In this document: positions 41,450 to 50,693 of the stretch, piece by piece
How positions within the stretch are numbered: position 1 is the stretch's first letter
Layout: every line of letters begins with the position of its first letter
Origin: [Clostridium] celerecrescens 18A
Lineage (GTDB): Bacteria; Bacillota; Clostridia; Lachnospirales; Lachnospiraceae
Length of the DNA stretch: 64,000 nucleotides
Assembly (NCBI RefSeq): GCF_002797975.1
Contig: NZ_PGET01000001.1
Span: 5,134,001-5,198,000, forward strand
Direction of reading: 5' to 3'
Notes under the pieces: generated by a model
What the model saw: only the letters and a program-made list of their open reading frames with translations
The model's database searches: none
Told to the model about the DNA's origin: nothing
Position numbers and translations under genes: made by a program

Positions 41450-41983
41450 ATGCTGTTAAAAAACCCGCAGACCCGTTTTGAGGAAATATACCAAATTTAT
41501 AAGGAATCATTTCCAAATATTGAGCGCCGGACAAAAGACGATCAGAAAAGGGTTTTCGGTAATCCCTGCTATAAAGTCCGGGTGATAGAAGAGGAAGAAA
41601 AGATTGTGGCCTTTCTGGGATACTGGGATCTGACCTCTTGTGTTTTTTTGGAACATTTGGCCACAACGGAAGTATGCAGGGGAAAGGGATATGGAAAGAA
41701 GCTGGTACAAGAGGTTATGGAGGAAACAGAAAAGCCTGTGTTTCTGGAAATAGAACCAATCACGGAGGAGAACCCTATGACCAGAAGCAGGGCAGTATTT
41801 TATGAAAGGCTGGGATTTTACTCCAATTCCTTTTATTATGAGCAATTGCCCTTAAAGCCTTTGGACAGACCTATTCAGCTGTGGATTATGAGTTATGGAA
41901 AACCTGTGCCGGAAGAGGAATTTCTGCCGTATAAGAAAGAAATTTATGAAAAAGTATATGGTGTGGAGGCTTTTGAAACATAA
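41450..41983 (+). CDS. GNAT-family N-acetyltransferase
   Basis: A 177-residue acetyltransferase. The acetyl-CoA loop is in LATTEVCRGKGYGKKLVQEV (residues about 70–90), followed by MTRSRAVFYERLGFYSN. The N-terminal FEEIYQIYKESFPNIERRT resembles a group of small clostridial GNAT proteins of unknown substrate. TAGGAGAT precedes the start. No functional link to neighbours is evident. Confidence 0.8.
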   Translation: MLLKNPQTRFEEIYQIYKESFPNIERRTKDDQKRVFGNPCYKVRVIEEEEKIVAFLGYWDLTSCVFLEHLATTEVCRGKGYGKKLVQEVMEETEKPVFLEIEPITEENPMTRSRAVFYERLGFYSNSFYYEQLPLKPLDRPIQLWIMSYGKPVPEEEFLPYKKEIYEKVYGVEAFET

Positions 41984-42010
41984 TTGAGAGTGCAGCCATG
42001 TACTGTCAGA

Positions 42011-42033
42011 GAAGCCGGCATAATGCCGGCTTC
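42011..42033 (+). promoter_or_regulatory. Perfect hairpin before the phosphatidyltransferase gene
   Basis: GAAGCCGGCAT, one base, ATGCCGGCTTC. There is no T-run. It shares GCATAATGCCGGCTT with the terminator at 43321. It may end the GNAT message weakly or shape the leader of the next gene. Confidence 0.5.
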
Positions 42034-42060
42034 GGCTGTGGGGGAATGCCGGAGGCTCAG

Positions 42061-42597
42061 ATGAAGAATATTCCTAACTTAATTACAATGACAAGAGTGT
42101 TAGGAACCATGGTTTTGTTGACAATGGAACCATTTTCAAGACAATTTCTCATTGTATATTTTTTATGCGGCATCAGTGATGTTTTGGACGGAATGATTGC
42201 GCGAAAGATGAATGCCGTAAGTAAAAAGGGTCAGATGCTGGATAGCATTGCTGATGTTTTCATGGTTATAGTTTTGCTGTCCATATTTGTTCCCAGCTTC
42301 AAATTGCCTTTATGGGGAATCTATTGGGTCGCTGCGATTGCTGTTGTTCGTCTGATATCGCTAGGTGTTGGTTTTATTCGTTACAGACAACTTGCATTTT
42401 TGCACACTTATGCTAATAAGCTGACAGGGTTTGCTTTGTTTACCTTTCCATTTCTATATATTGGATCAGGATTATATGCGGCGGCTATTTTGGTTTGTTT
42501 GATTGCAAGCATTTCGGCAATAGAAGAATTAATTATCAATACTGTTTCTATAAAGTTACTGCGAGATATTAAATCCATATTTTCACTAAGAAAATAG
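42061..42597 (+). CDS. CDP-alcohol phosphatidyltransferase
   Basis: A 178-residue membrane enzyme that joins a CDP-activated lipid to an alcohol, as in phosphatidylglycerol-phosphate or phosphatidylserine synthesis. The complete family motif is present: D40, D43-G44, A47-R48, G57, D61 and D65, in SDVLDGMIARKM and KGQMLDSIAD. Four to five hydrophobic segments follow. The ATG at 42061 comes after GGAGG with good spacing and starts with the usual NIPNLIT; an in-frame ATG at 41998 would add residues unlike the family. Which alcohol it uses is unknown. Confidence 0.85.
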   Translation: MKNIPNLITMTRVLGTMVLLTMEPFSRQFLIVYFLCGISDVLDGMIARKMNAVSKKGQMLDSIADVFMVIVLLSIFVPSFKLPLWGIYWVAAIAVVRLISLGVGFIRYRQLAFLHTYANKLTGFALFTFPFLYIGSGLYAAAILVCLIASISAIEELIINTVSIKLLRDIKSIFSLRK

Positions 42598-42599
42598 AA

Positions 42600-42745
42600 T
42601 TGTCAATCGGATATTCGCAATCCGCTATGCTGTTTGCTCACCGCGTGACCCGCTTCACGGCATGAACTCATCGCTGCTATCGCAGCTTGTAAGAAGGGGC
42701 TTGCCCCCCTTCTGACATAGCTTGCCCCGCTATATCGGGTATAAT
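42600..42745. repeat. Hairpin-rich intergenic element with repeat copy 2
   Basis: The element begins with the exact inverse of the 24-base repeat found at 8580 (here 42602–42625). It then contains several short hairpins in a row: GTGA/TCAC, GCTGC/GCAGC, AGAAGGGG/CCCCCTTCT and CCCG/CGGG. It fills the gap before the DinB-like gene and looks like a dispersed intergenic repeat rather than a gene. Confidence 0.6.
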
Positions 42746-42750
42746 GGGAA

Positions 42751-43212
42751 GTGAAAAATGTTATTGATTGTGTACCAAATGAGTTGTGGAATAAAGAGTA
42801 TTGTGAAATGCCTTGTTGGAAACATATCTATCATATGCTTCATTCATTGGATTTATGGTTTATCAATCCCAGTGATAAAGAGTTTGCAGAGCCTGATATA
42901 CACGAAAAGGACTTGAATAACTTAGATGTAATCTCCGGTAAATACCTTTTAAGAGAAGAAATAAATGAATATTTTGCTGATATTGATATAAAAGTAAAGA
43001 CTTACCTTTCACAGCTAACAGATAATCAACTGTTAGATACTCCGCCTGATTGCGGATATAATAAATTCACTTTGATTTTAGCGCAGTTCAGGCATTTACA
43101 TAGCCATATGGGAATGATAATGGGCTTTATCATTGACGACACAGGCTTATGGCCAAGAGTGTTGGGATTAGAGAATCCTTTTCCTATTGGGGAATATAAA
43201 AGATATTTTTAA
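42751..43212 (+). CDS. DinB-like four-helix protein, probably short at the N-terminus
   Basis: A 153-residue frame starting at GTG. It has the look of DinB/YfiT-like proteins: a WKHIYHMLHSLDLWF segment with a metal-ligand-type histidine and a late HLHSHMGMIMG segment with further histidines. These bind a metal and often act as thiol-dependent transferases. The start lacks a properly spaced ribosome site and the first helix appears incomplete; a hairpin-rich repeat ends just upstream. The gene may be 5'-truncated and inactive. The true status needs comparison with full-length relatives. Confidence 0.6.
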   Translation: MKNVIDCVPNELWNKEYCEMPCWKHIYHMLHSLDLWFINPSDKEFAEPDIHEKDLNNLDVISGKYLLREEINEYFADIDIKVKTYLSQLTDNQLLDTPPDCGYNKFTLILAQFRHLHSHMGMIMGFIIDDTGLWPRVLGLENPFPIGEYKRYF

Positions 43213-43320
43213 ATATAAACTTCAATATAGGAATATAAAGTTCAATTCGTCTATTAAGGTTAAGCAAAACAGGGAAGTTGATGGAGCTTTTTATTATGTT
43301 TTTCACATAAAGATATTTTG

Positions 43321-43344
43321 GCCAGCATAATGCCGGCTTTTTTT
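43321..43344 (+). terminator. Terminator after the DinB-like gene
   Basis: GCCAGCAT pairs with ATGCCGGC (one mismatch) and is followed by TTTTTTT. Confidence 0.7.
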
Positions 43345-43457
43345 GTTCGCTCTAATATCCATAAAAGCCGTTTCTTCACAGGATGGGCTGCAAGATGCAT
43401 ATATTGATTTTAGTAGAATAAAAAAAGCAATTAATATGACTGGAGGAGTCGGTGGAA

Positions 43458-44570
43458 GTGAATCAATATAAAATATGCGTATATGCAATCTGTAAAAATG
43501 AAGAACAATTTGTAGACCGCTGGATGGATGCAGTATCAGAAGCCGATGCTGTCATTGTGACGGATACAGGATCAACTGATCATACGGTTGAAAGACTTCG
43601 GGAAAGAGGAGCCATTGTATATGAAGAAACTATATCGCCATGGCGGTTTGACACAGCCCGCAATGTGGCTCTAAGCCATGTCCCCGAGGATGTTGACATC
43701 TGTGTTTCGAACGATTTAGATGAGGTCTTTGAGTCAGGCTGGCGGAAAAAGCTGGAAGAGCTATGGAGACCGGAATACACCCGTGCACGATACTTATTTA
43801 CCTTTGCCTTTAATCCTGATGGTACCCCCCAAAAGCAGTATACCATGGAAAAAATCCATATCAGGCATGGCTATCGCTGGGTACATCCGGTACATGAGGT
43901 TCTGGAATACAGTGGCGCAGGGCCTGAGAAGATCTCATGGATCAATGGGTTGGTACTCAATCACTATCCGGATTTATCAAAGCCAAGAAGCCAATATCTT
44001 CCCCTTTTGGAATTATCTGTTCAGGAAAACCCGCTTGATGACAGGTCTATGTTCTGGCTTGGAAGAGAATACGTGTATCATAGAAATTTTGATAAGGGAA
44101 TTGAAACGTTGAAGAAACACCTTTCCCTTGAAACGGCTCAATGGAGTGAGGAACGAAGTGCCTCCATGCGCTTTATTGCTCAATGTTATGAAGAGAAGGG
44201 GAATATGAAAGAGGCCAGATCATGGCTTTTTCGGGCTTTGGCGGAATGTCCGGATGCTAGAGAACCATATCTTGCTCTGGTAAAATCAGCCTATAATGAA
44301 AAAAACTGGCCGCTGACCTTTGCCATGGCAGAAAAGGGATTAACTATCACAAGAAATTCAGGAAGTTATCTGGTTGACCCAGAAAGCTGGGGAAATGCTT
44401 TGTATGATTACGGTTCCGTCGGCGCTTACAATATGGGGATGTATGAGAAGGCCAGGGACTATGCCCGTATAGCCTTGAGCATGAACTCTTCTAATAAGAG
44501 GCTGCAAAATAATCTGTTATTGATTGAAGACAGGATCAAAAAACAGGAAAAGGCGGAGGAATCATCATGA
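43458..44570 (+). CDS. Family 2 glycosyltransferase with TPR-like C-terminus (paralogue 1)
   Basis: A protein of 370 residues. The N-terminal GT-A fold has YAICKNEEQFVDRWMD, the nucleotide-sugar site TDTGSTDHTVE and the metal-binding-type NDLDEVFE; the C-terminal half has helical repeats with alternating Tyr/Trp like TPRs. The next gene is a clear paralogue and overlaps by 4 bases; both lie upstream of the collagen-like protein gene. The pair most likely attaches sugars to that protein's many threonines. GTG at 43452 is in frame, but GTG at 43458 has the better distance (9 bases) from GGAGGAG. Confidence 0.82.
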   Translation: MNQYKICVYAICKNEEQFVDRWMDAVSEADAVIVTDTGSTDHTVERLRERGAIVYEETISPWRFDTARNVALSHVPEDVDICVSNDLDEVFESGWRKKLEELWRPEYTRARYLFTFAFNPDGTPQKQYTMEKIHIRHGYRWVHPVHEVLEYSGAGPEKISWINGLVLNHYPDLSKPRSQYLPLLELSVQENPLDDRSMFWLGREYVYHRNFDKGIETLKKHLSLETAQWSEERSASMRFIAQCYEEKGNMKEARSWLFRALAECPDAREPYLALVKSAYNEKNWPLTFAMAEKGLTITRNSGSYLVDPESWGNALYDYGSVGAYNMGMYEKARDYARIALSMNSSNKRLQNNLLLIEDRIKKQEKAEESS

Positions 44571-45685
44571 AACTAAAAATCTGTGTTTATGCTATTTGTA
44601 AAAACGAGGTCCAATTTGTAGATAAATGGATGGACTCCATGAGTGAGGCTGATTTAATTGTAGTCACAGACACCGGTTCTGATGATGGGACTGTTGAAAG
44701 GTTAAAAGAACGGGGTGCGGTTGTATATGTGGACATAGTTAAGCCGTGGAGATTTGATGTGGCGCGGAATATTTCCTTGGATCATGTCCCGGAGGATATT
44801 GATATCTGTGTCTGCACGGACCTTGATGAATTATTTGAGCCAGGCTGGCGTAACAAACTGGAGGAAGCATGGCTTAACCATAGACCGGAAGGTTCCATGC
44901 CTACCGCAAAAATGGGAAGATACCCTTATAACTGGAGCCTTAAGGAAGATGGGACTCCAGACATTCAATTTTATTATTTTAAAGTCCACAGCCGGCAGGG
45001 GTTCCGTTGGAAATGCCCTATCCATGAATTTCTCCAATATACGGGGAATTCGCCCATTGAAACCATATATATTGAAGGAATGATTCTAAGCCATTACCCG
45101 GACCCTGAAAAATCCCGGGGTTCATATCTTCCTCTTTTGGAGCTTGCTGTAAAGGAAGCTCCGGATGATGAGAGGATGCGGTATTACCTTGGAAGAGAAT
45201 ATATGTATAAAAGCCAGTGGCAAAAATGCATAGAAACGCTTAAGGAATATCTGGCTTTGCCGGCTGCTGTATGGAGTGATGAGCGTTGTGCCGCTATGCG
45301 CTGGATTGCAAAATCCTGCTATAAAATAGGAGATCTGAAGGGAGCGTATGCCTGGTATTACAAAGCAATTGCAGAAGTACCGGATATGCGTGATTCCTAT
45401 GTAGAGTTCTCTAAAATGTGCTATGAAATAAAAGATTGGGCGATGACTTACTTTTTAACAAAAGAAGCTTTAAAGATAAAGGAAAAATCGAGGACTTTTG
45501 TCAATATGGGATATTCCTGGGATTATACCCTGGATGATTTTTGCGCCATAGCTGCCTATAGGCTGGGTATGCCGAAGGAATCCCTGGAACATGCAAAGAG
45601 TGCTCTTGAATATGCCCCCGATAATGAACGGCTAAAAAGCAATTTTAACATTATCGCAGCCGAACAAAAATCAAATCATCCTTAA
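44567..45685 (+). CDS. Family 2 glycosyltransferase with TPR-like C-terminus (paralogue 2)
   Basis: 372 residues, the same domain order as the previous gene: YAICKNEVQFVDKWMD, TDTGSDDGTVERL, TDLDELFEPGW, then a helical-repeat C-terminus. It overlaps the first paralogue by 4 bases (ATGA), so translation is coupled. Sequence differences between the two are spread along the length, suggesting an old duplication with separate sugar specificities rather than a recent copy. A hairpin lies between this gene and the collagen-like gene. Confidence 0.83.
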   Translation: MKLKICVYAICKNEVQFVDKWMDSMSEADLIVVTDTGSDDGTVERLKERGAVVYVDIVKPWRFDVARNISLDHVPEDIDICVCTDLDELFEPGWRNKLEEAWLNHRPEGSMPTAKMGRYPYNWSLKEDGTPDIQFYYFKVHSRQGFRWKCPIHEFLQYTGNSPIETIYIEGMILSHYPDPEKSRGSYLPLLELAVKEAPDDERMRYYLGREYMYKSQWQKCIETLKEYLALPAAVWSDERCAAMRWIAKSCYKIGDLKGAYAWYYKAIAEVPDMRDSYVEFSKMCYEIKDWAMTYFLTKEALKIKEKSRTFVNMGYSWDYTLDDFCAIAAYRLGMPKESLEHAKSALEYAPDNERLKSNFNIIAAEQKSNHP

Positions 45686-45689
45686 AAAT

Positions 45690-45723
45690 GGAACGTATTA
45701 ATGATGACATTCTAATATGTTCC
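45690..45723 (+). terminator. Hairpin between the glycosyltransferases and the collagen-like gene
   Basis: GGAACGTATTA pairs with TAATATGTTCC (one G-T pair), followed by TTTATGGATTTTT. It could be a weak terminator that separates the two transcripts. Confidence 0.45.
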
Positions 45724-45753
45724 TTTATGGATTTTTAGAAAGGGCGTCGTACT

Positions 45754-48684
45754 ATGCAATATGCCAGTGATGGTCATGAAATTAACCAGGCGGCGGCAAT
45801 ACAGGAGTGTTCAGGAAACGTTTGCAGATGTAACAGAGGATGCTGTTCTATGGGGCATGCAGGTCCAACAGGTCCAACGGGTCCAACGGGTCCGACAGGC
45901 CCGCGGGGAGCAAGTGGTCCAATGGGGCCGAGAGGAGTTGTGGGGCCAGTGGGTCCAACGGGTCCACGTGGAGCAACAGGTTCGACTGGTCCACAGGGAG
46001 GAACAGGCCCAACAGGTGAGCAAGGAGTCACAGGCCCAACTGGACCGCAGGGAGACACAGGCCCAACGGGTCCAACAGGCCCGCAAGGGATCATCGGCCC
46101 AACAGGTCAGCAAGGAGCCAACGGTCCAATCGGCCCGCAAGGAGCTACGGGCCCTACGGGTCCGACTGGCCTACAAGGAGTCACTGGTCCAACAGGTCCA
46201 CAAGGAGTAACCGGTCCAACTGGCCCACAGGGATTGATCGGCCCAACGGGTCTGCAGGGGGACACCGGACCAACGGGTCCGCAAGGTATCACCGGCCAAA
46301 TGGGTCCACAAGGAGCTACTGGTCCAACGGGTCCGCAAGGAGACACCGGTCCAACCGGTCCGCAAGGTATCACCGGCCCAATAGGTTCGCAGGGAGTCAC
46401 CGGTCCAACGGGTCCGCAAGGAGTCACCGGTCCATCAGGTCCGCAAGGAGTTACAGGCCCAACAGGTCCACAGGGGGATATCGGCCCAATAGGTCCGCAA
46501 GGGGTCGCCGGTCCGACTGGCCCACAAGGGGACACTGGACCAGCCGGTCCGCAAGGGATAACCGGCCCAACGGGTCCACAGGGAGCTATAGGTCCAACAG
46601 GTTCACAGGGTGTAACAGGTCCAACTGGCCCGCAGGGAGTCACTGGCTCAACGGGTCCGCAAGGAGACACTGGTCCAATAGGTGCACAGGGAGCCACAGG
46701 CCCAATCGGGCCGCAGGGAGACACTGGCCCAACGGGTCCGCAGGGAGATATCGGCCTAACAGGTCCACAGGGAGATACCGGTCCAACAGGTCCGCAGGGA
46801 GTAACTGGCCCGCAGGGAGATACCGGCCCAACGGGTCCACAGGGGGCAATCGGCCCAATTGGCACACAGGGAGACACCGGTCCAACCGGCCCACAAGGAG
46901 TAACCGGACCAACTGGCCCGCAAGGGGTAATCGGCCCAACGGGTCCACAGGGAGACACCGGTCCAACAGGTCTGCAAGGAGTCATCGGTCCAACTGGCCT
47001 GCAGGGAGACACGGGTCCAACGGGTCCGCAAGGAGTCGCCGGTCCAACCGGTCCGCAGGGGGATACCGGTCCAACCGGTCCGCAGGGGGATACCGGCCCA
47101 ACCGGTCCGCAGGGGGATACCGGTCCAACTGGTCCGCAGGGAGTCATAGGTCCAACCGGTCCAACAGGTCCGCAAGGAGTCATCGGCCCAACTGGTCCGC
47201 AAGGAGCTACAGGTCCAACAGGTCCGCAGGGTGTAACGGGTCCAACAGGCCCACAAGGAGTTATCGGCCCAACGGGTCCACAGGGAGACACTGGACCAAC
47301 AGGTCCGCAAGGAGTCACCGGTCCAACAGGCCCACAAGGAGTCATCGGCCCAACGGGTCCACAGGGAGTCATCGGCCCAACTGGCTTGCAAGGAGTCACT
47401 GGTCCAACTGGTCCGCAGGGGGATACTGGTCCAACCGGTCCGCAAGGAGATACAGGCCCAACTGGTCCAACTGGCCTGCAGGGAGATACCGGTCCAATGG
47501 GTCCACAGGGAGATACCGGTCCAATCGGTCCACAGGGAGTGATCGGTCCAAACGGCCCGCAGGGAGACACCGGCCCAACGGGTCCACAGGGAGGCGTTGG
47601 CCCAACTGGTCCACAGGGGGACATCGGCCCAACCGGTCCACAGGGGGATAACGGACCAACCGGTCCACAGGGGGACACCGGACCAACTGGTCCACAGGGG
47701 GATATCGGTCCCACCGGTCCGCAAGGAGTCATAGGTCCCACCGGTCCGCAAGGATTAACTGGCCCAACCGGCCCACAGGGAGACACGGGTCCCACCGGTC
47801 CGCAAGGAGTGATCGGTCCAACCGGCCCACAAGGAGCTACCGGTCCAACCGGTCCGCAGGGTGTAACGGGTCCAACCGGCCCACAAGGTGTTATCGGCCC
47901 AACCGGTCCACAGGGAGACACAGGCCCAACCGGTCCACAGGGAGACACAGGCCCAACCGGTCCACAGGGAGACACCGGTCCAACCGGCCCGCAAGGAGTC
48001 ACCGGTCCAACAGGTCTACAGGGGGATACAGGCCCAACCGGTCCACAAGGAGTCACCGGTCCAACCGGCCCACAGGGAGCTACGGGTCCAACCGGCCCAG
48101 AAGGAGTCACCGGCCCAACCGGCCCACAAGGAGCTATGGGTCCAACAGGTCCACAGGGAGTAACCGGCCCAACTGGTCCAACCGGTCCAACCGGCCCCAA
48201 TTTTGCTACAAATGGCTTTTCTGCGTTCGTGGCCTCCTTGTCAGTATCAACAGATACGCAAATAACAAACTGGACCACGACTGCTCCTTATTATGGAAAT
48301 GCAAATTTTAATGCAACAACAGGAAACTTTACTGTACCTACAACAGGAAGATACTCTATAAAGGCAACTATTAACTACTCTACAACAGCAGCAATAACGG
48401 GTTCAATTGGAAACACAATTAATCCGTCCTTTGCAGTATCAAGGACATCACCTACAACTACTACGATTGTGAGCGGCTTATTCCCTGTTTTAAACATTAA
48501 CGTAACGCTCTTGACGTTAAGAGCCGTATTAGGTAATGGAACGGTTACCTTGGCTTGTGATGCAGCATTAAATAGTGGTGACGTTATTGGTTTGTTTTAT
48601 GTATCAAGTGGTTTATCCTTAACTCTTAATCTTGGGGGAGCCAATACTGGAGGAATCGTATGGTCCGTTCATCAGACAGCATAG
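45754..48684 (+). CDS. Collagen-like surface protein (BclA-like)
   Basis: 976 residues. A short N-terminus with cysteines ([17 protein letters not shown]) leads into about 260 uninterrupted Gly-X-Y triplets, residues 37–815, mostly in nine-residue periods such as GPTGPQGVT and GPTGPQGDT. The C-terminal 160 residues form a β-rich domain ([16 protein letters not shown]… [10 protein letters not shown]) like the trimerising head of BclA exosporium proteins. There is no signal peptide, as expected for spore-coat proteins made in the mother cell. Threonine at the third triplet position offers hundreds of O-glycosylation sites, and two glycosyltransferases lie immediately upstream. The spore-surface location is inferred from this likeness. 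Confidence 0.85.
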   Translation: MQYASDGHEINQAAAIQECSGNVCRCNRGCCSMGHAGPTGPTGPTGPTGPRGASGPMGPRGVVGPVGPTGPRGATGSTGPQGGTGPTGEQGVTGPTGPQGDTGPTGPTGPQGIIGPTGQQGANGPIGPQGATGPTGPTGLQGVTGPTGPQGVTGPTGPQGLIGPTGLQGDTGPTGPQGITGQMGPQGATGPTGPQGDTGPTGPQGITGPIGSQGVTGPTGPQGVTGPSGPQGVTGPTGPQGDIGPIGPQGVAGPTGPQGDTGPAGPQGITGPTGPQGAIGPTGSQGVTGPTGPQGVTGSTGPQGDTGPIGAQGATGPIGPQGDTGPTGPQGDIGLTGPQGDTGPTGPQGVTGPQGDTGPTGPQGAIGPIGTQGDTGPTGPQGVTGPTGPQGVIGPTGPQGDTGPTGLQGVIGPTGLQGDTGPTGPQGVAGPTGPQGDTGPTGPQGDTGPTGPQGDTGPTGPQGVIGPTGPTGPQGVIGPTGPQGATGPTGPQGVTGPTGPQGVIGPTGPQGDTGPTGPQGVTGPTGPQGVIGPTGPQGVIGPTGLQGVTGPTGPQGDTGPTGPQGDTGPTGPTGLQGDTGPMGPQGDTGPIGPQGVIGPNGPQGDTGPTGPQGGVGPTGPQGDIGPTGPQGDNGPTGPQGDTGPTGPQGDIGPTGPQGVIGPTGPQGLTGPTGPQGDTGPTGPQGVIGPTGPQGATGPTGPQGVTGPTGPQGVIGPTGPQGDTGPTGPQGDTGPTGPQGDTGPTGPQGVTGPTGLQGDTGPTGPQGVTGPTGPQGATGPTGPEGVTGPTGPQGAMGPTGPQGVTGPTGPTGPTGPNFATNGFSAFVASLSVSTDTQITNWTTTAPYYGNANFNATTGNFTVPTTGRYSIKATINYSTTAAITGSIGNTINPSFAVSRTSPTTTTIVSGLFPVLNINVTLLTLRAVLGNGTVTLACDAALNSGDVIGLFYVSSGLSLTLNLGGANTGGIVWSVHQTA
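45862..48198 (+). repeat. Degenerate 27-base tandem repeat array encoding Gly-Pro-Thr triplets
   Basis: About 2.3 kb of GGTCCAAC/CCGCAAGGA-type units with a 27-base basic period and occasional 9- or 18-base steps (for example the shorter step near 46800). The low complexity creates long open frames on the opposite strand that are not genes. Length is likely to vary by recombination or slippage. Confidence 0.9.
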
Positions 48685-48722
48685 TATAATAGAATTGCAA
48701 TCTCAAATTTAATTATTTTATA

Positions 48723-48796
48723 AAAGTTATCTCGAAGTTTATCCAAATGCTGTATGTAATTTAAGAATACGCATAAACTTCGGGATAACTTTTTTA
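48723..48796 (+). terminator. Terminator after the collagen-like gene
   Basis: AAGTTATCTCGAAGTTTAT pairs with ATAAACTTCGGGATAACTT (one mismatch) and is followed by TTTTTT. Confidence 0.85.
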
Positions 48797-48912
48797 TTGT
48801 AGATCCTCTAGCAACTCTTTCTCATGTCTATGGATTATCTCTAAATTTATATTAATAGGAAACGAAAAATTGTTGAAACGAAAAGTTTATGCAATTACGG
48901 AGGAAGCACATC

Positions 48913-49430
48913 ATGGTTAAACAGAAAAAATATAGATTGCAGGTAAGCTTATTTTATTTGTAAGCGTTTAGGTTTGCAGCATAATTTTCCTATTGATGAT
49001 GTTCTTTTATGCAGGTCTGAATCGTGCGTATCAGAATTGGATTGACTCAAGATATCCAAGTTTCGATGCATATATTAAAATAGTTGTGGTATCTTGTAAG
49101 CACATTAGAGACCAACTATAAACGCTATGAAAACGGTGAGATCACAGAGCATGCAGTGCGTAAAAATGCGGAGAATATTGTACGGAATCTCTGCTAGAAT
49201 GATGGAAAAGTTTATTTCTGGGCAGATACATCTGCCGGGTTGTGTGCCTCAAGGAGGTTTCAAACCAGGCAAGTCATGTGCTGAACTTATGTTTAATAGA
49301 AGTTACATCCCGTGAATAACCCATTGCCATTAATCAAGTGTCTTACAGCATTACGCAGATATCTGTGGTAGTTCAAAGCAAAACCACTGCCGAGCATAGC
49401 TCTGTTACCAGTGAAGATCCTTCCACATAA
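48913..49430 (+). pseudogene. Degraded methyl-accepting chemotaxis receptor
   Basis: A good ribosome site (GGAGGAAG) and ATG at 48913 start MVKQKKYRLQVSLFYL, then a stop. Pieces in shifting frames follow: FFYAGLNRAYQNWIDSRYPS; then YKRYENGEITEHAVRKNAEN and NDGKVYFWADTSAG, typical of a Cache sensor domain; and finally INQVSYSITQISVVVQSKTT then AEHSSVTSEDPST, the recognisable tip of an MCP signalling domain (compare …VVQxNSATAEESAA). The transmembrane, HAMP and most of the signalling region are missing. Several stops, frameshifts and a large deletion make it non-functional. The rest of the 48.8–49.6 kb gap is AT-rich and holds no other gene that I can see. Confidence 0.72.
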
Positions 49431-49625
49431 GTAAAAAATTTAAAATCACCAATCATAAATAAGTAGGTTATTCAATAAACATTAGTTCATTTTTTAGGTT
49501 AAAAACTGGATTTTATGTTCTTTTTGACGATTTATCCAAGAAGATATTGAATTAAAAATCTCCATATGATACGATGAAGCTGGTCAGTTATTTCTAAATT
49601 AATTATATAAGGAGGTTTTTTATAA

Positions 49626-50468
49626 ATGGATATCCGTTATTCAGCAAACCAGAAGGATTTCAAACGTTACACAACAGAAGAAACCAGAAATGAGTTTTTA
49701 ATTGAAAATTTATACGTTGCCAATGAGGTAGTTGCAGTATATTCTCACGTAGATCGTATGGTAACCTTAGGCTGCATGCCAACAACAGAGACAGTTTCCA
49801 TTGACAAGGGCATTGATATTTGGAAAAATTTCGGTACAAGCTATTTCCTTGAGAGACGTGAGGTTGGTATCTTCAACATTGGCGGCGCAGGAAAGATCGT
49901 TGCAGATGGGGAAGAATTCAAGATGGGATATAAGGACTGCTTATATATCACCAAGGGAACAAAGGAAGTTACCTTCTCCAGTGAAGATGGATCCAATCCG
50001 GCTAAATTCTACATGGTGAGTGCTCCAGCTCATAAAGCATGTAAGACCACATTCATTCCTATTGAAAAGGCAGCTAAGAAGCCTCTGGGCGCTATGGAAA
50101 CCTCCAACAAGCGCGTGATTAACCAGTTCATCCATCCGGACGTACTGGAGACCTGCCAGCTGTCTATGGGTATGACTGTTCTGGATCCGGGCAGCGTATG
50201 GAACACAATGCCATCCCATACCCATGAGAGACGTATGGAGATTTACATGTATTTCGAGATTCCGGAGAACAATGTAGTATTCCATATGATGGGCGAAGGC
50301 AGTGAGACTAGACACATTGTTATGCAGAATGAGCAGGCAGTAATCAGCCCATCCTGGAGCATCCATTCCGGTGCAGGTACCAGTAACTATACCTTCATCT
50401 GGGCAATGGGCGGAGAGAACCAGGCATTTGATGATATGGACACCATTCCTACAACTGAGTTAAGATAA
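49626..50468 (+). CDS. kduI: 5-dehydro-4-deoxy-D-glucuronate isomerase
   Basis: A 280-residue cupin-type isomerase that converts 5-keto-4-deoxyuronate to 2,5-diketo-3-deoxygluconate in pectin and glycosaminoglycan breakdown. Zinc ligands are visible in SHTHERRMEIYMYFEI (H, H and E) and a later histidine in SWSIHSGAG. The opening DIRYSANQKDFKRYTTEETR is typical. It stands alone between a pseudogene and a two-component system; no kduD, lyase or uronate genes are adjacent. AAGGAGG precedes the ATG. Confidence 0.93.
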   Translation: MDIRYSANQKDFKRYTTEETRNEFLIENLYVANEVVAVYSHVDRMVTLGCMPTTETVSIDKGIDIWKNFGTSYFLERREVGIFNIGGAGKIVADGEEFKMGYKDCLYITKGTKEVTFSSEDGSNPAKFYMVSAPAHKACKTTFIPIEKAAKKPLGAMETSNKRVINQFIHPDVLETCQLSMGMTVLDPGSVWNTMPSHTHERRMEIYMYFEIPENNVVFHMMGEGSETRHIVMQNEQAVISPSWSIHSGAGTSNYTFIWAMGGENQAFDDMDTIPTTELR

Positions 50469-50482
50469 TTTATTTTTATAAT

Positions 50483-50518
50483 AAGGCAGATGCGCTATTT
50501 CCAGTGCATCTGCCTTTT
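50483..50518 (+). terminator. Terminator after kduI
   Basis: AAGGCAGATGC pairs with GCATCTGCCTT and ends in TTTT. Confidence 0.88.
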
Positions 50519-50693
50519 GTTTTGCCGGAAACGGAATATCGTTTCAAGGTCAGGGGAATAATCTGGTGATCAGCTATTTCTTTCTAAATCGTGTGAAATC
50601 TCTGTGAAAATGTAGAAATTCACCTTTCTATTTGATACAATAACACTGATAAATACTTTGTGATTTAAAGGATCTGATTTCAGGAGGTTATAT

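Noticed and set aside
45862..48198. CRISPR-like regular repeats
   Set aside because: Units are contiguous, in frame and coding; there are no unique spacers.
46107..48278. A 723-codon open frame on the − strand opposite the collagen-like gene, reading [11 protein letters not shown] repeats
   Set aside because: It is a by-product of the 27-base repeats, which lack stop codons in this frame; it has no ribosome site or non-repetitive domain.
49127..49315. A 62-codon frame reading MKTVRSQSMQCVK…
   Set aside because: It lies out of frame across the chemotaxis-receptor remnant, whose other frames give the recognisable Cache sequence.
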